From contig JACDQD010000005.1 in NCBI GenBank assembly GCA_019843655.1, positions 26,794,954 to 26,858,953 of the forward strand: 64,000 nt of DNA, read 5' to 3'. The stretch comes from Lethocerus indicus (taxonomy: Eukaryota; Arthropoda; Insecta; Hemiptera; Belostomatidae). The notes beneath the pieces were generated by a model. It worked only from the letters and a program-made list of their open reading frames with translations, made no database searches and was not told the DNA's origin. Of this stretch, positions 26,926 through 41,120 are shown one piece after another. Positions within the stretch are counted from its first letter, which is position 1. Each line of letters begins with the position of its first letter. The position numbers were made by a program, and so were the translations under genes.

Positions 26926-29900
26926 AGCTCTAATAACATGGACCAACTACAAGCAACAACTTCCAGAACAGAGAACAACACCGCCGTCTAGACCAGATAA
27001 TCTGGAAATTGCGGAGGCTCCTGGAAAGCAGGGCGCCTCACAGAGAAGGACTTTGGACAGAGAGTATTAGTTAAAATAGAACCGAATTTAATTACAATTA
27101 TTTTTTATAGGCGAGGAACCTTACTTACACCTTAACTGTGGCATTTCTTTATTAGTATTTTTCCTGGAACTGCGGGTTTGGCGACGCAGTCTGCGGCCTG
27201 CAAACACATCTTACATCCCAGTTTGAGATTCCAAACTATTATTACCTCCCACAATCGACATTAAATTGTAACGGAGGGGATTCTCGGGGGCTGGCATGGT
27301 TCTCATTTTTAGAACAAATATCGATACAGTTAATTTCTAGTTCTCGGCTAAATAGGAGAGATTATTTCTCAGAAAATAGTCTATATTCTATCGTCGGTCC
27401 AATAAAAAGACTAGATATAAAAAAAAAGAAAACGCGCTAAAAAAAAGACAGAGGTTTTGACGACTGTACCGGAATTAGAGTTGAAGGAAGAAATCGAGAT
27501 CCGAGCGGAAAACTGTGGGCGACCGGACGTTTCGAAAACCGCCGGGGACAAGTGATGGATGCCCGAACTGAGGAAAAAGAATTGTTTCTTATCAACTGTC
27601 CCGGCACATTCTTCCCCCTTTCTTTCGTGGAGACTATTTTCTTCCTATTCCTTCTTTCTCCCGGCTTGCTTTCTTCTCTTATTTTTCGTTTTTTGTTCAA
27701 CGAATAAGCAACCTAATGATTTAGAGAGCGGAGAAGTGAAATTGAAAGTGTTAAAATGAATGATGTGAACTAGCTTTATGTAGTTGCTTTGACACAGAGT
27801 CCATTGTTCCCACACGTGTAGTGACATTATTCCACTACTGCAAAGGTAAGATACAACTAACTATTATGATATATAAATAAAATGTAATTTAACTTGAAAA
27901 CCTCAAACATCAAATTTAATTCAACTGGAAAACATATTCAATATAATTCCACAGGAATTGAGGATTATTTGGCCCTAATCTAGAATTATTTCGGCCATCG
28001 CTCCTATATTACTATTGCAGCTGTATATACTACTAATGGAGTACTAATGGACATTACTAAAGGCGCGCGCGAAGGTTTCGAATGTCATACATAACTTTTG
28101 CAATTTTCTGACGCAATCGCGGATCGCCTAAATGATATTGTGTGTGTTAATGGGGGGGTTAGACAGAGTACGCAGTATGCATATGGCATTTCGCTACATA
28201 GAAAAAATGAAAATATCTGTAAAATAATTTTTTCCTTCACACTTTTAAAAGTACGAAGACTGAATCCAGCCGTCGACGACAACCCGATGAAAAACCTGTC
28301 AGGTTGATAATCCCGTCAGGTTTTTTAAAACAAAACTGACAGCGGGCGCAGAGCTAAAGTGATATATTGAATAGGGATTGGGCCGTGCTATAAATTACAT
28401 CACCGGACCAAAACAACCCTTCCAGATGCGTTATTTCCGAGTCCAATTTTGTCGTAAATATTGACCGCTTAGAGAAAGCGTGGTCGGGGGAGACGCCGCG
28501 CTTAAGAGAAATGGAAGATATTGCCCCGTGGGATTCGGGAGGATGTTTACAGCTCACAATGTTGGCAAATTAGATAACTTATTCAGAGGGATAGTGTTTA
28601 TAATGGAACAAAATTTAGAGTCTTAGGAAGTGGAGTGGGTGGTTAGCATAAATACACTTTACTTTGTTTCTCAACAATTCTTCAAGACATGTTCTAAAAG
28701 CTCTGCGGAATGTAATTTCAACGTGGCTTTTCTTTTGGCCTATCACGAGCATGTGATAATAAACCACTTCTTTTTATATATCTTATTATATTTCGATATA
28801 AATGTATATAATATTAATTGCTTAATATGCTTTGTAATAATTATAATATATTCCCAAGATATTTTAAATAATATTGGAGAGTACCTTTTAGAACGAAGAT
28901 TTGCGGGCAGAAACCAGCGGTTAGAATGTGCCAAATTTTAGGAACCAGTCGTCAGACATTATTGTCACAAAACTATCACGCATTCCACCGGGACGAGAGA
29001 ATTATCTAAAACAATTCCGCTATTTTGAAGTTTATCTTGCACTCCAGTAGACTGTCGCGACTTCACATCCGTTGAGCGTTGGTTGGCGATTTTTCTTTAG
29101 TAAAAAGCCGCTTTCTCAATTCAGCATCTGAAATTTGTGAGATGCGCGTTCTTGCAGCTCATCTACCCCCATCGGCAGATCTCCCATAGTAGAGATTGGA
29201 CATAAATACATAAATAATTATTCTAGCAGATATTAATTCAGAGATTACAGTGCAACTGGAGCATTGGTTACTACAGAAATTGTATTAAGAGGAAACTTGA
29301 ACCATTAAACGTACTGCGAGCGCATTCAGCGGGAAATCTTTATCTAAGCAATCAGATAAAAGAACATGCATAGAATATAAAATGCTGCCGTTTAAAAGTT
29401 TTAAATGTGAATGTAATCTAATCAGCGATGAATTTGTCATCTTTCTATTTACAATTTGTTATCGGCTAAAATATACCACGTAAATGGCAATCAGCAAGAC
29501 CACATCCAAATAAAACCTTATCCACAAACACATGTGTAACCACAAGCAAATTATTCCATAAATTATTTGAGATCCGCTCTTAATATAATTCAAACTTGAA
29601 TTAAATTTATTCGTCCATTGATTACAGACGTTTCCATTTCAAATAGTTATAAACAACCGAACGAAAGCAAACGATCCGTAAATCAATGTTGGGTCAGACT
29701 TCACTCCTGTATTTCTACCGAAACTTGCCGAAAGTTTAAGTTTCCCGAGAAGCCCTCCTACCCAACTATGAATTCTGTATCCAAACAGTGCACAAATTCT
29801 TTAGTCATCTTCTCCAGAGTGTTAGGTTTTGCTATGACAGTTGGGGCTAATTCAATATTTGTCGAAAAGGCAGACGACGTTTCTATCAAGAGAAATTACA

Positions 29901-32900
29901 ACTTGCTCTAGACGGCCTCTCATTTTCCAAGATTTCTCGGTCAGGCGGCCCAGAATCGGCTTCCAGAAACGCCCACGCGGCCCGTCACAAGTCCGATAAA
30001 AATAAAACTCTTTCCGGCGTTTCCACGAAAAGCGAGAAACGTTCGCTGTTAATTCGAAGCCTGGGCCTCTTTCGGGACGTGGGTGTCGACTGGCGGCAAC
30101 TTGATAAATGGCCTTATGATGCAATGTTTCCTGCGCAACGTTTCAGTCTTCAGCGCGCCTCTAGTCCAACTTAAAGTGAACAACAATATTAAAGCGTTAA
30201 GCAACAATATCCAATTCAAAGAAAACAATTCGGAGGCTCGAAATAAGTACTTTCGGATACTCAGATTCCGTTCTTTGAATTGTGATGTACTTTACAATTG
30301 AGGCAGTTACTGTCCACGTCTTAAAGCTACCGTACCATTGCCAATTTCTGGCATCAGCAATAAATATTTACTTCTATATTTGTACGGCCGTCTGATTCTA
30401 ACATTTTTCCACAAAAGGGAAAGCCAGTTGCCATTATTGGAAGAAAAGAATTATTTATCATAAGGGCGAACTGAAGGGAGCGTGGTGCGAGGACGGATGC
30501 CGTTTCATCTTTCTGTCGCGACAAGAACTCGGACGTCGAGGAAGCCCAGATGCCGGAGACAGCCGGGTTGTCTTTCCCCCATTGACACTTCCGCTTTCTG
30601 CAATCTTTCGGACGACGACAAAGAAAAGAGACAAAGGCAGAAACGGGATCCGATAGAAGAAGCGGCGGTAGCTGTGGTTGTGGCGGTGGTGCTGGTGGGG
30701 GTCATTAATTTAAACGAAGGCGACTCGGTTTTGAGCCCACCCCTCGAAAAAAATCCCGGCCCATTTTTCCCGTCTTCTTTCTTTCTCTCTCCCCCCTTCG
30801 CTAATGAATTCCTTTTTAATCGGCGTTCGGGGAGGGGTTTTACCCGTTCCATTAGCAGCGAGGGGCCGTCCAAGAGGCGACAATAAAAATAACGAAGAGC
30901 GTTCGTACTTCTTAAGGCTCCGAATAGAGCCCGGAGCCTGTGGCCCACCGTTAAATTACCGGTTCAATGATTCAATTTTAATACTTTTTATCGCTTGTAT
31001 AATTTCCACTTTGCCCGCGGTATAACCCTCCTAAATAACGGATTGTTTACGGCCCGTACTTTTTTTATACGGTCGTTACAGGGGGGATTAAAATAAATAG
31101 AATCCGAATGTTCGACTTAAATAAATTTCATTCGTTTAGTCCCGGCGGTAATAGACTAGATCGAAATCGTTCAGTCTAGTTTTATTCAGTGTACATTCAG
31201 TTTTTTTAAACAGCAATTCAATTTAATCACTCCGAATGAACTGATTTTCCGATTCCTTTGTACGCTCGAATAATTCCTCATTGGCTAATGACATTGTTTT
31301 AGAAAAAAAGATTCATCTCTATAAACAACATTCCGAAAGAATGAGGAGGTTACTACCGCGTGCAACCAGGGAAATTTCTGGGTATATCATGGACAGACAC
31401 TGATGTATCGCGTCGTCTCTCTAATGCAATTTAGTTTTTCTGAAACGAGCTAAATCATCGATATACGCAAACGTTTCCTTATTTTGTATTCGCATCGTGC
31501 AAACATTGCTGTGCTAAAGAGGGTAATTGAGGTTTACTATTATTCTAATTGACTTATTTTCTAGTTCTCGATTACCCGGCTATTATCCGTAACCTGTTCC
31601 ACAACAATGTTCCTTAGTGTTGTTTATAATACTTAAGCGGGTCTGTATTCATTTATGAATTCGTGATCTATCAGTTGCAATTTACATTACCCGGTTACTG
31701 AGTCTTATGTACCTCATACTAAATTGCTCGTTCAATCCACTCTCCTCTTTTACGCATCCTTCATCATCCCCTCCTCACAACCACCACGACGTGGCCAGAC
31801 AAAAATAAATACAGGTCGAAAAGTGAAACAAATATCGAAGGCAGAAAGAAACATACCGTCTTTGTACCCTTAACTGTAAGATAAAATGAAGAAAAAAAAT
31901 AGTCTACTCCGTAAGTAACAAGAGTTGGTTCACACTCCAATATCAATGAAACGAAATGAAACATCACTTTTCGAACGGTGGAATAAAAACACTTGAAAAT
32001 CTCGAAGACAAATAATATCTTCTTTAGGCATTTATTGAAGAGCGACAGGGGGGCTGAAAGGGGGTGCGGAGTTTTGAGGACCGAAAGGTGAATCCTTTTG
32101 TGGGGGCGGCTGAGAGGGATTTGTTAGGCCAACTGCGAGTTGGGGGCGGGGGCACTCTTTTAAATTAATGACTGCCAGCGCACCCGGTTTCAACCAATTT
32201 TTTCCTTTTTCCTTTGTCTTCGGTTGGGCGTAACCCCAACGTGGGGCCCCATGAAAATGGGGGACGGCGGTTATATTATTTGAGCCGGCCGAAACGCACA
32301 ACCATTTCTCTCCATCATTTTTACAGCATTCGACGAATCGGAATCAGTTACACCGAGTAAAATCAGTATAATACTATATACGAGTATCTCACTCACGGCC
32401 CATAAGATGTAGACCTCCTGCTTGCCTAAACTGTATTGAATCATAAACATTCTTTCATCGACCAGACAGATTTAGCAACCGGCACGTGCAATAATTTCTA
32501 TGATAAGGAATGCAACGACAAGTTAAAAAGTAGAAGTTTAAGGGATTCACCTTTTAATACACAATTTAATAGAGTTTTCTATTAGTGCATCTATTTATAA
32601 GAATTATAATTATTGTTGTAGGATATACGTTGTTGTATTTATCGGTTTATTCTAATTTCTTTTTGTTAAATGTACTAGTCCGAGATAATTCTTCTATTCT
32701 CACTGTACCCTCTTGTTTGTCTTTTCCTGCTCTCGCCACTTTTCAACGTCTGTGGTAGTCTGTTTATTATGTATTAGGCATCTAAAAAAAATAAATTAGA
32801 CTATAATGGAAGTACAGTGATAATATGTAATCACACGCTTTCTCATGCTTCACATTTAACTGTTCTACGTTTCCGAGTAAATCACTGCAAACCCCAGTTT

Positions 32901-33785
32901 CAAAAATAGTCGGACTATAGTCTTTCTGAAAATCGCCGCATAAATTTTGGATTGGGGACGCGTAAAGACAAAACCAACGGTGGTTGGGGAGGGAGCGGGG
33001 TGAAATCGCGCCCCCGTAAAGTGGCCGCAGGCGCCGAACCTGTATTCCGTATTTTCAGTTCCTCTCGCCCTTCCCTTTTATTCTTTTTCATTTTACACCC
33101 GTTTCGGCAGGCATATTCGCGATATCTCCGGGCAATGGGAGCTGTCCTCACCATCTATAAAAGAGTGCGTCGGCCCCAACCGTTACCCCTGCCCCTGTAT
33201 TGTTTATTCGTGTGCCCAACTCGATTACACTAAGTCTGGCCCGGAAAACGGTAGGACTGCGTCTGACTCTTTTACTCCACTGAACTTACTGTCAACTGAA
33301 AAAGGTGGAAATACGATCGCTATTTACATTTCAGTGTGGAAACTATTATACGTATGTTGTAAACCATAACTGGTTAACTGGAGTATACGTATTTATTCCG
33401 TATAACTCTTCAAATATATATCCGTTTGCTATCAGTTTGAAAAGAAACAGCATAAACTTCTCGAATATAACGCTCCATTGATTAACTAAAATGAACTTCT
33501 CCCGATAATAATACCGAAACAAAGGTTGCAGTGAAAAATCGAAAGCGTTATTTTAGTCTAGCATTAAGCTTAAAAGAATAATGGACGCCCAGCCGGAAGG
33601 AGAATAATTAAAAGTTATTTTCAATTAATTATCCTTTCACAGTAGGCCCTAGCCCGCCTATTGGGACCATTGCCTCCACCCCCAACCCCCTCAACCTACC
33701 ACGGACCATCTATTGCGGCCGTTAACCGTTTTTCAGCCTAGCTCCCCCCTTTTTTATGGCCAATTTTATTTTAGTTTTTGTCTTC

Positions 33786-33841
33786 CTCCCTCTCGTTTTC
33801 CTCTCTTTTTTTCGAAAGAGAGACGAAGAGTAAAGAGGGAG
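33786..33841. repeat. Polypyrimidine/polypurine inverted repeat
   Basis: Outer arms CTCCCTCT and AGAGGGAG and inner arms CTCTCTTT and AAAGAGAG lie in register around a TTTTCG loop. All pyrimidines on one side and almost all purines on the other give hairpin or triplex potential. Confidence 0.6.
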
Positions 33842-34981
33842 AGCCCGAACGACTATTCATTACTTCTGGCCCGTTAAACAGGAATTACGAACGAATCGGC
33901 GAAGCGAATTTGCCCACCGATGGGCCCCTCCAATTCGCATTCCCGATAACCTAGTATATTTTGTGTTGCGACGAAAGAGCCGAGACTAATTTCTGTTCAA
34001 ATGGGCTTTTCCAGCAATTACTACAACAAATGAACTCTCTCCGTGTCACACAAAAGGTCTATAGGGAAATTGGGGGTCAAATTGAGCTTAAAGATTTAAC
34101 CTGATTTAATACACTGCGTTGAAAGAACATTAAACTGGGCGCTTGAAGTAGAAAGAGAAGACTCCGGGTCGGCTTTAGTGTCAAAAGTTTTTCAAATTTA
34201 TTCTTGACTCTTTGTACACATATTTCCTTAAAATATATCTGCTATTCTTTAGCAATTTTAATCCATCCAGAAAGAAATATACCATTTAAACCATTTAAGT
34301 TTGAAACTTCAACACAGCCGTTAATGCCGATAAATTAAATACAAAAATAAATTTCCCTATCGGCAACAATGTAGTGGCAGGTTGCATCTTAGCCGTTCGC
34401 CAAACTAAGTCGGCCCACTCCATTATTAACGGAATTCTACGGGCGATGGGGGAAGCCGAAATCGGACTAGTTCACGGCCTAACAAACGAGAGAAGAGACC
34501 GAGATGAAAATGATATTACATGAAAGGGAATGTTCAATTAAACAGAATTAATGCGAGGGACTAGATGGCTATGAATAAGACATTACAGAACACATTTTAG
34601 GATTCTAATGAATACTCTTTATAGGAAATTAAATTATTTATAAACTATATATAAATAGATCTGTATAGATATATTCGAATGCGTGTATTAGAATCATTCA
34701 GTATATATAGATGGAATAGCTCAAGAACACACGGGATATAAATGAAGTCTTAGAAAACTAACTAAGAAAATAACTTTTAGTACACCATACACGTTTTCAC
34801 TTTGTTTGCTTCCAAAAAATGAAAAATGATTAAATAGGGATCGACCGGGTTTTCGGAGTTTATATTTATGAGCCGATATTGATTCAGTTTCTTACGAGTG
34901 TCGTCCGTTCCATCTGTTTCCAATAGTTGGAAAATATTTTGTCTAAGAAAAATAATTCCTTCTCTTCTTCTCCAAAGAACC

Positions 34982-35038
34982 GGGAGAGGGAGAGAGTGAT
35001 GCTGGAGGGAGGGAGAGAGTGAGGGCGATGGAGAGAAG
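34982..35038 (+). repeat. Purine-rich GA/GGA tract
   Basis: Imperfect GAGA and GGGA units with few pyrimidine interruptions. Confidence 0.75.
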
Positions 35039-36067
35039 TGTAGGGGACGGCAGTTAAAGCGGGAGCTAATAAGGTGCGAGCTCCAGATGTCAGCAGCAGC
35101 CGGCGCTCGGGGGTCCACCCCCTTCTCCTTCTTACACCCCGCCTCTCAATAGGGCCGCCAGTTTCTTCTCCCTGCACAGCTTTATTATTATCCATCAAAC
35201 CTGTTTTCACCGCGGATAAAATCCCAAATTTACGACGGGAACTTCGGCCATCGTCGGTCTGCCCCAGGGCCTGGTTTATTCGACCGGAGGTAATAATCGT
35301 TTGGAAAAATTATGCATTCCCCAGCCTTTATTATCACCGCCAAATGGACGTTATAAGAAATTCAATTATCGTCACTCTTGTGACTCTCCGTCTCCGCTCA
35401 CTGATTTAGGAATTTTCGCCGGTGTAAATAGGGTTTCGTCAATAAGTTAGTAAATTAATGAGACCATTGCAGAATTGCAGGAGCTCTGCCTTACGACCAA
35501 GTAGTAACATTTAACGCGTTAATGTACTCGACGAACGATATGGCAACTTATTATTAACGTTGTTAAAAGCTAGACGGCCATGAGAGGCTCCACCCTCAGA
35601 GCTTATGCTTGAAATAAAAGCGGCGGCGGGGATGGACGGAAAACAAAAAAATAAACAGCTTTCCGTAGTGTTTGTTCGTCGACGTTGAGCAATGACAGCG
35701 TCCGAGGGCACTCTCGTTTGGGCGCGCTTCATTAAACCGGGACCGGAGTTTAATCTGTTAATGTCGCCCTAGTCGAGGGAGGAAAAAAACCCGCGGCCAC
35801 CGTTAGGCGGGAGGGCGGAACAATGTGGGCTCAACAACCCGTTTAAAAAACAAGGCCAGGAAAGAAAAATCACCCGACGATCGTTGGGCGTTAACGAGCG
35901 ATACCTGAGCCCCGGCCCCCTCCCACATAAGTAACTCGAGCCCGTGCAATACACCAGTGTAGCGCGGGCCGAGTCTACCCGCCGGGCGTTTTGAACCTCT
36001 CTCCGTTTCCTACACTCAGTAAGTGCCCAATAAAATATATTGATTCGAAACAATATATAATGACTAT

Positions 36068-36111
36068 TTTAATATATCTGTTTTGTGGTCTGCGAGGGGT
36101 TGGAATACTGT
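36068..36111 (-). mobile_element. Severely truncated copy of the same element (3' tail only)
   Basis: These 44 bp match 40791-40835 over their length: both contain CTGTTTTGTGG, then CTGCGAGGGGTTGGAATAC. The insert is bracketed by ACAATATATAATGACTAT (36050-36067) and ACAATATAATGACTAT (36112-36127), identical apart from one extra TA. This is what a strongly 5'-truncated retrotransposition event with a 16-18 bp target duplication would leave, in minus orientation with the tail ending ACAGATATATTAAA. Confidence 0.65.
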
Positions 36112-39100
36112 ACAATATAATGACTATATTCGTGTTATATAAGCTCATCACGTAATCGATCAAGTTTTTAATTAATTACCGTAGGATTAATTAAATAGGA
36201 GAGTCATTTGTTGGACAAAGGATGGAGATCAGTTCGGGACCAAATTATGGCACGTATATGAGCAAATTACTATAAGAGCACGTATAATATGTACGACAGT
36301 TTGTTGCGTGTGAGATTATACATTTGGAATTATATTCGGAAACGAAATTGTTGATAAACTGAGCTTTTGATTTTTAAAAACAATCTTCCCTTCAATCCAA
36401 TTATAAGAAAATTAAATTTTTCTTATTATTGCCAGCCGGGTGTTGCTCGGTTGGATGCTACAGAAATCATTCAGAAGGGAAATACAGAGTAAAAATTTAA
36501 TATAGAATTCCCGTGTCGTTGGATATTAATTTCCGCTATCCCCGCCCTAACGGTATACACCCAAAGTACAGTTCTAATGATAAAAGACGGCAAAACATCG
36601 AGACGGTTAAACGAGTTCCAGGTTATATACTTTGGTTTATTTACCCGGGCTGATATCCGAGTCCCTTTGCGTTTGTCCTGTATTCATATAATACAGCCAT
36701 GCTTCCTCTTTCTGTATTATCGACTAAAAGCTTTTAATTTTGGCCCTGCAGCCGGATACCGGTCCAGCCGGATCCATCACCCACCTACGAATTCGGCGTT
36801 TTCTTTATCCCAGAGTCATTTTCAATCTCTCCAAATGGGGATGTTTGGGAATTGGAAGCGAATCGAAAAACAGACCCGGTATCCGACGCATCAAAAGCGG
36901 TGGGGAATAGTCATCCGCCGAATGTTCCACAAAACCGGGACAAGGGCAAAATTGGACTTTGGGCCGAAGGAAACCGCAAAAAAACAGACGGTTCGCTGAA
37001 AATTCAACCGAAAGAAGCAGCTTACACAACAACGGGAGGAAATAGATTCTGCAATTTAAATTATAATCTTTTCCTGTCGGAAAGAAAGGGGAACAACTGT
37101 TCAGAACAAAATGGCTGTATACAATTTAAATTTTATAGAACTCTCTAATTCTTTTTCAGTTTTCCTTATTCTAGGATAAATACCGTACTGGAGTTCTTCT
37201 GACAGCTACCGTATTCCGGAGACGTGGGCAGTATTGTTACACATATAAAAATAGATTCATTATAAACTCTCTCACTTGGGTTTTCTGATCTCGGTTAGCC
37301 CAATGGTGGGGTGTCGATCATCCTCTTAGTATTATGAACTATTTGTTCCCGTATTGCTGGGAGGTATCCGTCCTCTATTGATGCTGTACAGTGTTATAAT
37401 GTTTCTTGTTGGAATAGTGGGTTTGTTTAGGTCTGGCTGTGTAGTTAGATTGTCAAGTTGAAGGGCCGGCCAGTGTGGTAAGTGAGGGGGCCGGTGACAC
37501 CCGATCCAGGGGCCCACTCGGCCCTAATTGCTACTGGTGCGGCCCTGTTTGCCCGTCTACAGTGTCCGGCCGGCCTCCTTTCCGCTAAAGTAGCTTGGCC
37601 TTCTTCCAACGAGCTGGTGGCCATGAGCAGGCGGTTGGGCGGGTGGGGGAGGAGTTTCCCTTACACGCCGGACACAGAGTTTAATCGCAGCCCACACTCG
37701 GTTTTTACGCACTGTGTTCACGAAAAAAATATATTTCACGCTTAATATTTCCCATATTTCAAAACTCTTGACTCTCCGCGGACATTTCGTGCCAGAATTG
37801 TTACCCACTAATGTGCATACGCAAGGTTTATGGCCGACTACCTCTTTTGATGACATAACGAGTAACGATTATGATCACTTGGCTGCACCAAATATTTGTA
37901 TGCGATAGATACAAATACATACTGATTTCATACATCCCACACTCTAAATATCAAATAATAAATGAATAGATTAAAAAATGAAAGAGAACGCGAGTTATTA
38001 TTTGAACCAAGTCTCAGAATATGAAGAAACGAATAATGAAGATAATTCAGAAAACATGCAAATTAAAAAAAAAATTGATGGTTTAAATATAACATCAGTA
38101 CATCTTAATATTCGTAAGATACACGTGAAAGAATTTTCCTTGGAATAAAAGAATGTATTGAAATTATTATAGCGGATGAGTTTTGTACTTTAGCCACTGC
38201 GTAAAATAGTAGATAATGTGTAATAGTGTAAATAGTAAATTAACTTAATAGCGAGAATAAATATTGTTTGTCGTTTAAACTTTGCGTGGAGGAGGCAACG
38301 GTTAGGGTTGTGACTGAAGTCAGAACGGCGTCGTCGTGAGCCGAAACAGGATATAAATCTGATGTGAGTGGTATAACAGGGGAGGGGGGCTTACGGGAAG
38401 CGGATGATGCGGCAGGAAAAAAGATGCATCGTATTATATAACCTGCCCCTCCAGTCGGTATATTTCAACCGAGTACGACTAGAAACAGAAACGTTGGCTA
38501 AACTCAAGTCAGGACGATTTTGCGGATTATCTTGCCGATTCGGAATTTGGCCACTGTTGAATAAAATCTGTATAAACTATTAGTCAGATTCTTCAACTTT
38601 TGATCAACAATTTTTATAAACGTCTTTAATTCTAAGCATGCCTGGGGTAAGAAGCTGAATACAGTGAAGACCAACTATCAAATATTCATCGCCTTGATGA
38701 ATATATTCAGTCGTGATTTTTGGATAGGCTAACCCCGTCTTTGTTTATATATCACCTCCGGTAGTTTAAAGAAGAAATAGTATGTAGTAGAAAGGGTTTT
38801 TCCCTAAGTTATCCAGAGTTAAAAGACAGCGCAAAAAGATACACGTCAGCGATAAGGATTTTTACTCGGAAAAGAAGAAAAGTATCGCCAATGAACACTC
38901 GTGTGGAGGAACCGACAGCAATAAACGGCCCACTAAGAGGTAGAAAACTCAATAAAATTAGGTAGTTAATTTCAAGAAATAGTTTCCAGGCAGTATTGAG
39001 AGTAAAACTACTACCGACCAGTGGAGGGGGATGAAAAAGGAAAACTCCCCGCTTTCCCTATTTAATATTCGATTCCGATTTAATTCGCATCGCCCATTTA

Positions 39101-40778
39101 ACTGAAATTATTCTTCTTTTCATGATTAGAAGTTTCACTCCACTGACATTTACATCGATCCTGTATGAATTGTAGATAATCCATTACTACTTTTAGGCAA
39201 CGAAATAATAACTAATTGAGCTGAACAACTGCACAGAATAAGTGCAAAATTGAATAGCATGAAATTCGCGAGGAGCGAATAATCGACTATCCCGGTTAAC
39301 GCAAAGACTCCCGAATGTTAGAGCTTTCTATATTCCATTTTTTCCCCACCCGATAAACAAACATACAGACTCATATATATACATATGTGGGATAATTTGC
39401 TGGCGGCAAATGCGCTGACTACGCCCGTTGCGTGGGGGAGTGGAGTAAAACTGAAGCAGTGAGGAAGGCCCAGTATTTACCCACCGGCCTGCCAGCGATG
39501 CCCGACAACATTAACAGTTTGAACAATGCCTACTTGGCCACAGCCCCAATAAACCGGCCCAATTTTAGTACGCCTACTACAGGATTCGCCCACCGATAAA
39601 TAACGAGCCCCACGAGCGCTACAACTTGGAGGCGGCGAGTAAAATAACCTTCCTCGTAGGAATATAATGGATTTTTATTCCACCCCTCCGGGAGTAGATG
39701 ATTAATGGGAATGATTTTATCCTCAAACCTTTTCCCCGGATCGATGTGTGTTTCGGTGTGATCGGCTTTTCGCTATCCTCAGTAGTACTGTGAGGGCACA
39801 GTTGGAGGTCTGGCGTTTATCTGATGTTGATTTATCATTTACCGTTAAGACAAGGAAGGAACATGCCGCATGAATGTGTAGACATTCAATAACATTTAAA
39901 AGAAGAAGTCTCTCATGGCGGTTAGAGACTAAGCCTAGGTCAGATAGCATTTTACGAGTAACATTTTGTGGCAAAATAATTATATTTGTAATGGCAATCC
40001 TCGAGTTTAAGATCGACATTTTGATTCTACGCTAAACATGATTAAAAAAGGGACTGTATTCAGATGTTCGGCAGCTTATGCCTTCGTTTTCGCTATATTC
40101 ATTTACAAATAAAACATCACTTTTAAAAGAAAATTAGACGCTGAAATAAATGATTAACGTCCATCCGGTACTATGTCAGGATTTTGCCATCTAATGGCAA
40201 ACACAGAGTTGTATTTATCCCGGTGTGTAGACTAGAAAAGAGACTGTCGAAAATATCTGACCATTGTCCATCGTGAATTTAAATGAACAAAATAGAATAG
40301 CGGGGTATTGACTGCCATTCAAAAATAGAACAAAGAATAAAAGGAGATATAGAGAGGTATATGTTGGCGACTGGGCTTTAAACGGCGGCGGGGAGACGCC
40401 GTCCGATCTATTGTGATCTAGGGCCCGGTCCAATCCTTGCCGGTCTAGCCCAACTAGACCATTCCACCCCCGGGGACCCTTTTCCCTTTAACGGAGTTAA
40501 CCCTGCCTCGGATCTACCTCATCCCTTCTGGCCCAGATATCGGCGGGGGTGGGTCTTATCTTTTAAAGTCAAGTAGACTTGGACTCGCCGTTTCCTCTTC
40601 CGCCAGCGGGTATATCTCAAATCTTGCCGACAGTCTTCTATTTCCATTCCCATTGATTCTCTATATCCTAATCAAGGAAAAGGATGTCTTTGACTGTAAA
40701 TTATGAGGGACCACACCGCACTGTCAATTGAAAATTTGAATTCCTGGCCGATATCTGTCTCGGTTTTTCGTCATAACC

Positions 40779-40790
40779 ATTAAACACGCT
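40779..40790. repeat. Left flanking direct repeat (putative target duplication)
   Basis: ATTAAACACGCT abuts the tail end of the 40791-41120 element and is repeated exactly at its other edge. Confidence 0.65.
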
Positions 40791-41120
40791 AGTTTAACAT
40801 ACCTGTTTTGTGGCCTGCGAGGGGTTGGAATACCGTAGATTTCGTGTGTTTCTGTCTCCCCTCGCTGTTTTGGTCTTTTGTTAGACCGGTCAGTTGTACT
40901 GTAAGGCGCTATATGTAAGGCGCTAATACTAAAATGTAAGACAGACCTTTGTTGCGGGTACCACAGTACATGTGACAGTGACAGTGCAGTGAGGATGCCC
41001 GAAAAACATCCAAAGTGCCAAAAGTGACTAACACCGCTACTGAAGATGGCGAGCAGCCGAAACCGGGCTAGCAAAAGACCAAACCAGCGAGAGGAGACAT
41101 TTGACACACGAAATCTACGG
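40791..41120 (-). mobile_element. Non-autonomous repeat element with inverted arms and flanking direct repeats
   Basis: The unit is about 330 bp and lies between two identical 12-bp copies of ATTAAACACGCT. Inside, arms at 40833-40890 and 41062-41120 are inverted repeats: both begin CCGTAGATTTCGTGTGT read inward and share further blocks (TGTCTCC, CTCGCTG, TTTGGTCTTTTG, CCGGT) with a few mismatches. Outside the left arm, 40791-40832 has a tail that recurs at 36068. Between the arms are two GTAAGGCGCTA copies (about 40901-40925) and GTGACA repeats. The orientation is set to minus because the shared tail then becomes the 3' end, as expected for 5'-truncated retrocopies. It has no coding capacity. 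Variable-length target duplications suit a SINE or a Penelope-like/retrozyme-type non-autonomous element better than a DNA transposon, but the class is undecided. Confidence 0.7.

Noticed and set aside
36577..36999. 140-codon plus-strand frame
   Set aside because: No domain, signal or splice context is recognisable; chance frame in intronic DNA.
40724..41107. 127-codon minus-strand frame over the repeat element
   Set aside because: The short peptide shared with 35975-36163 comes from the common repeat tail, not from a gene.
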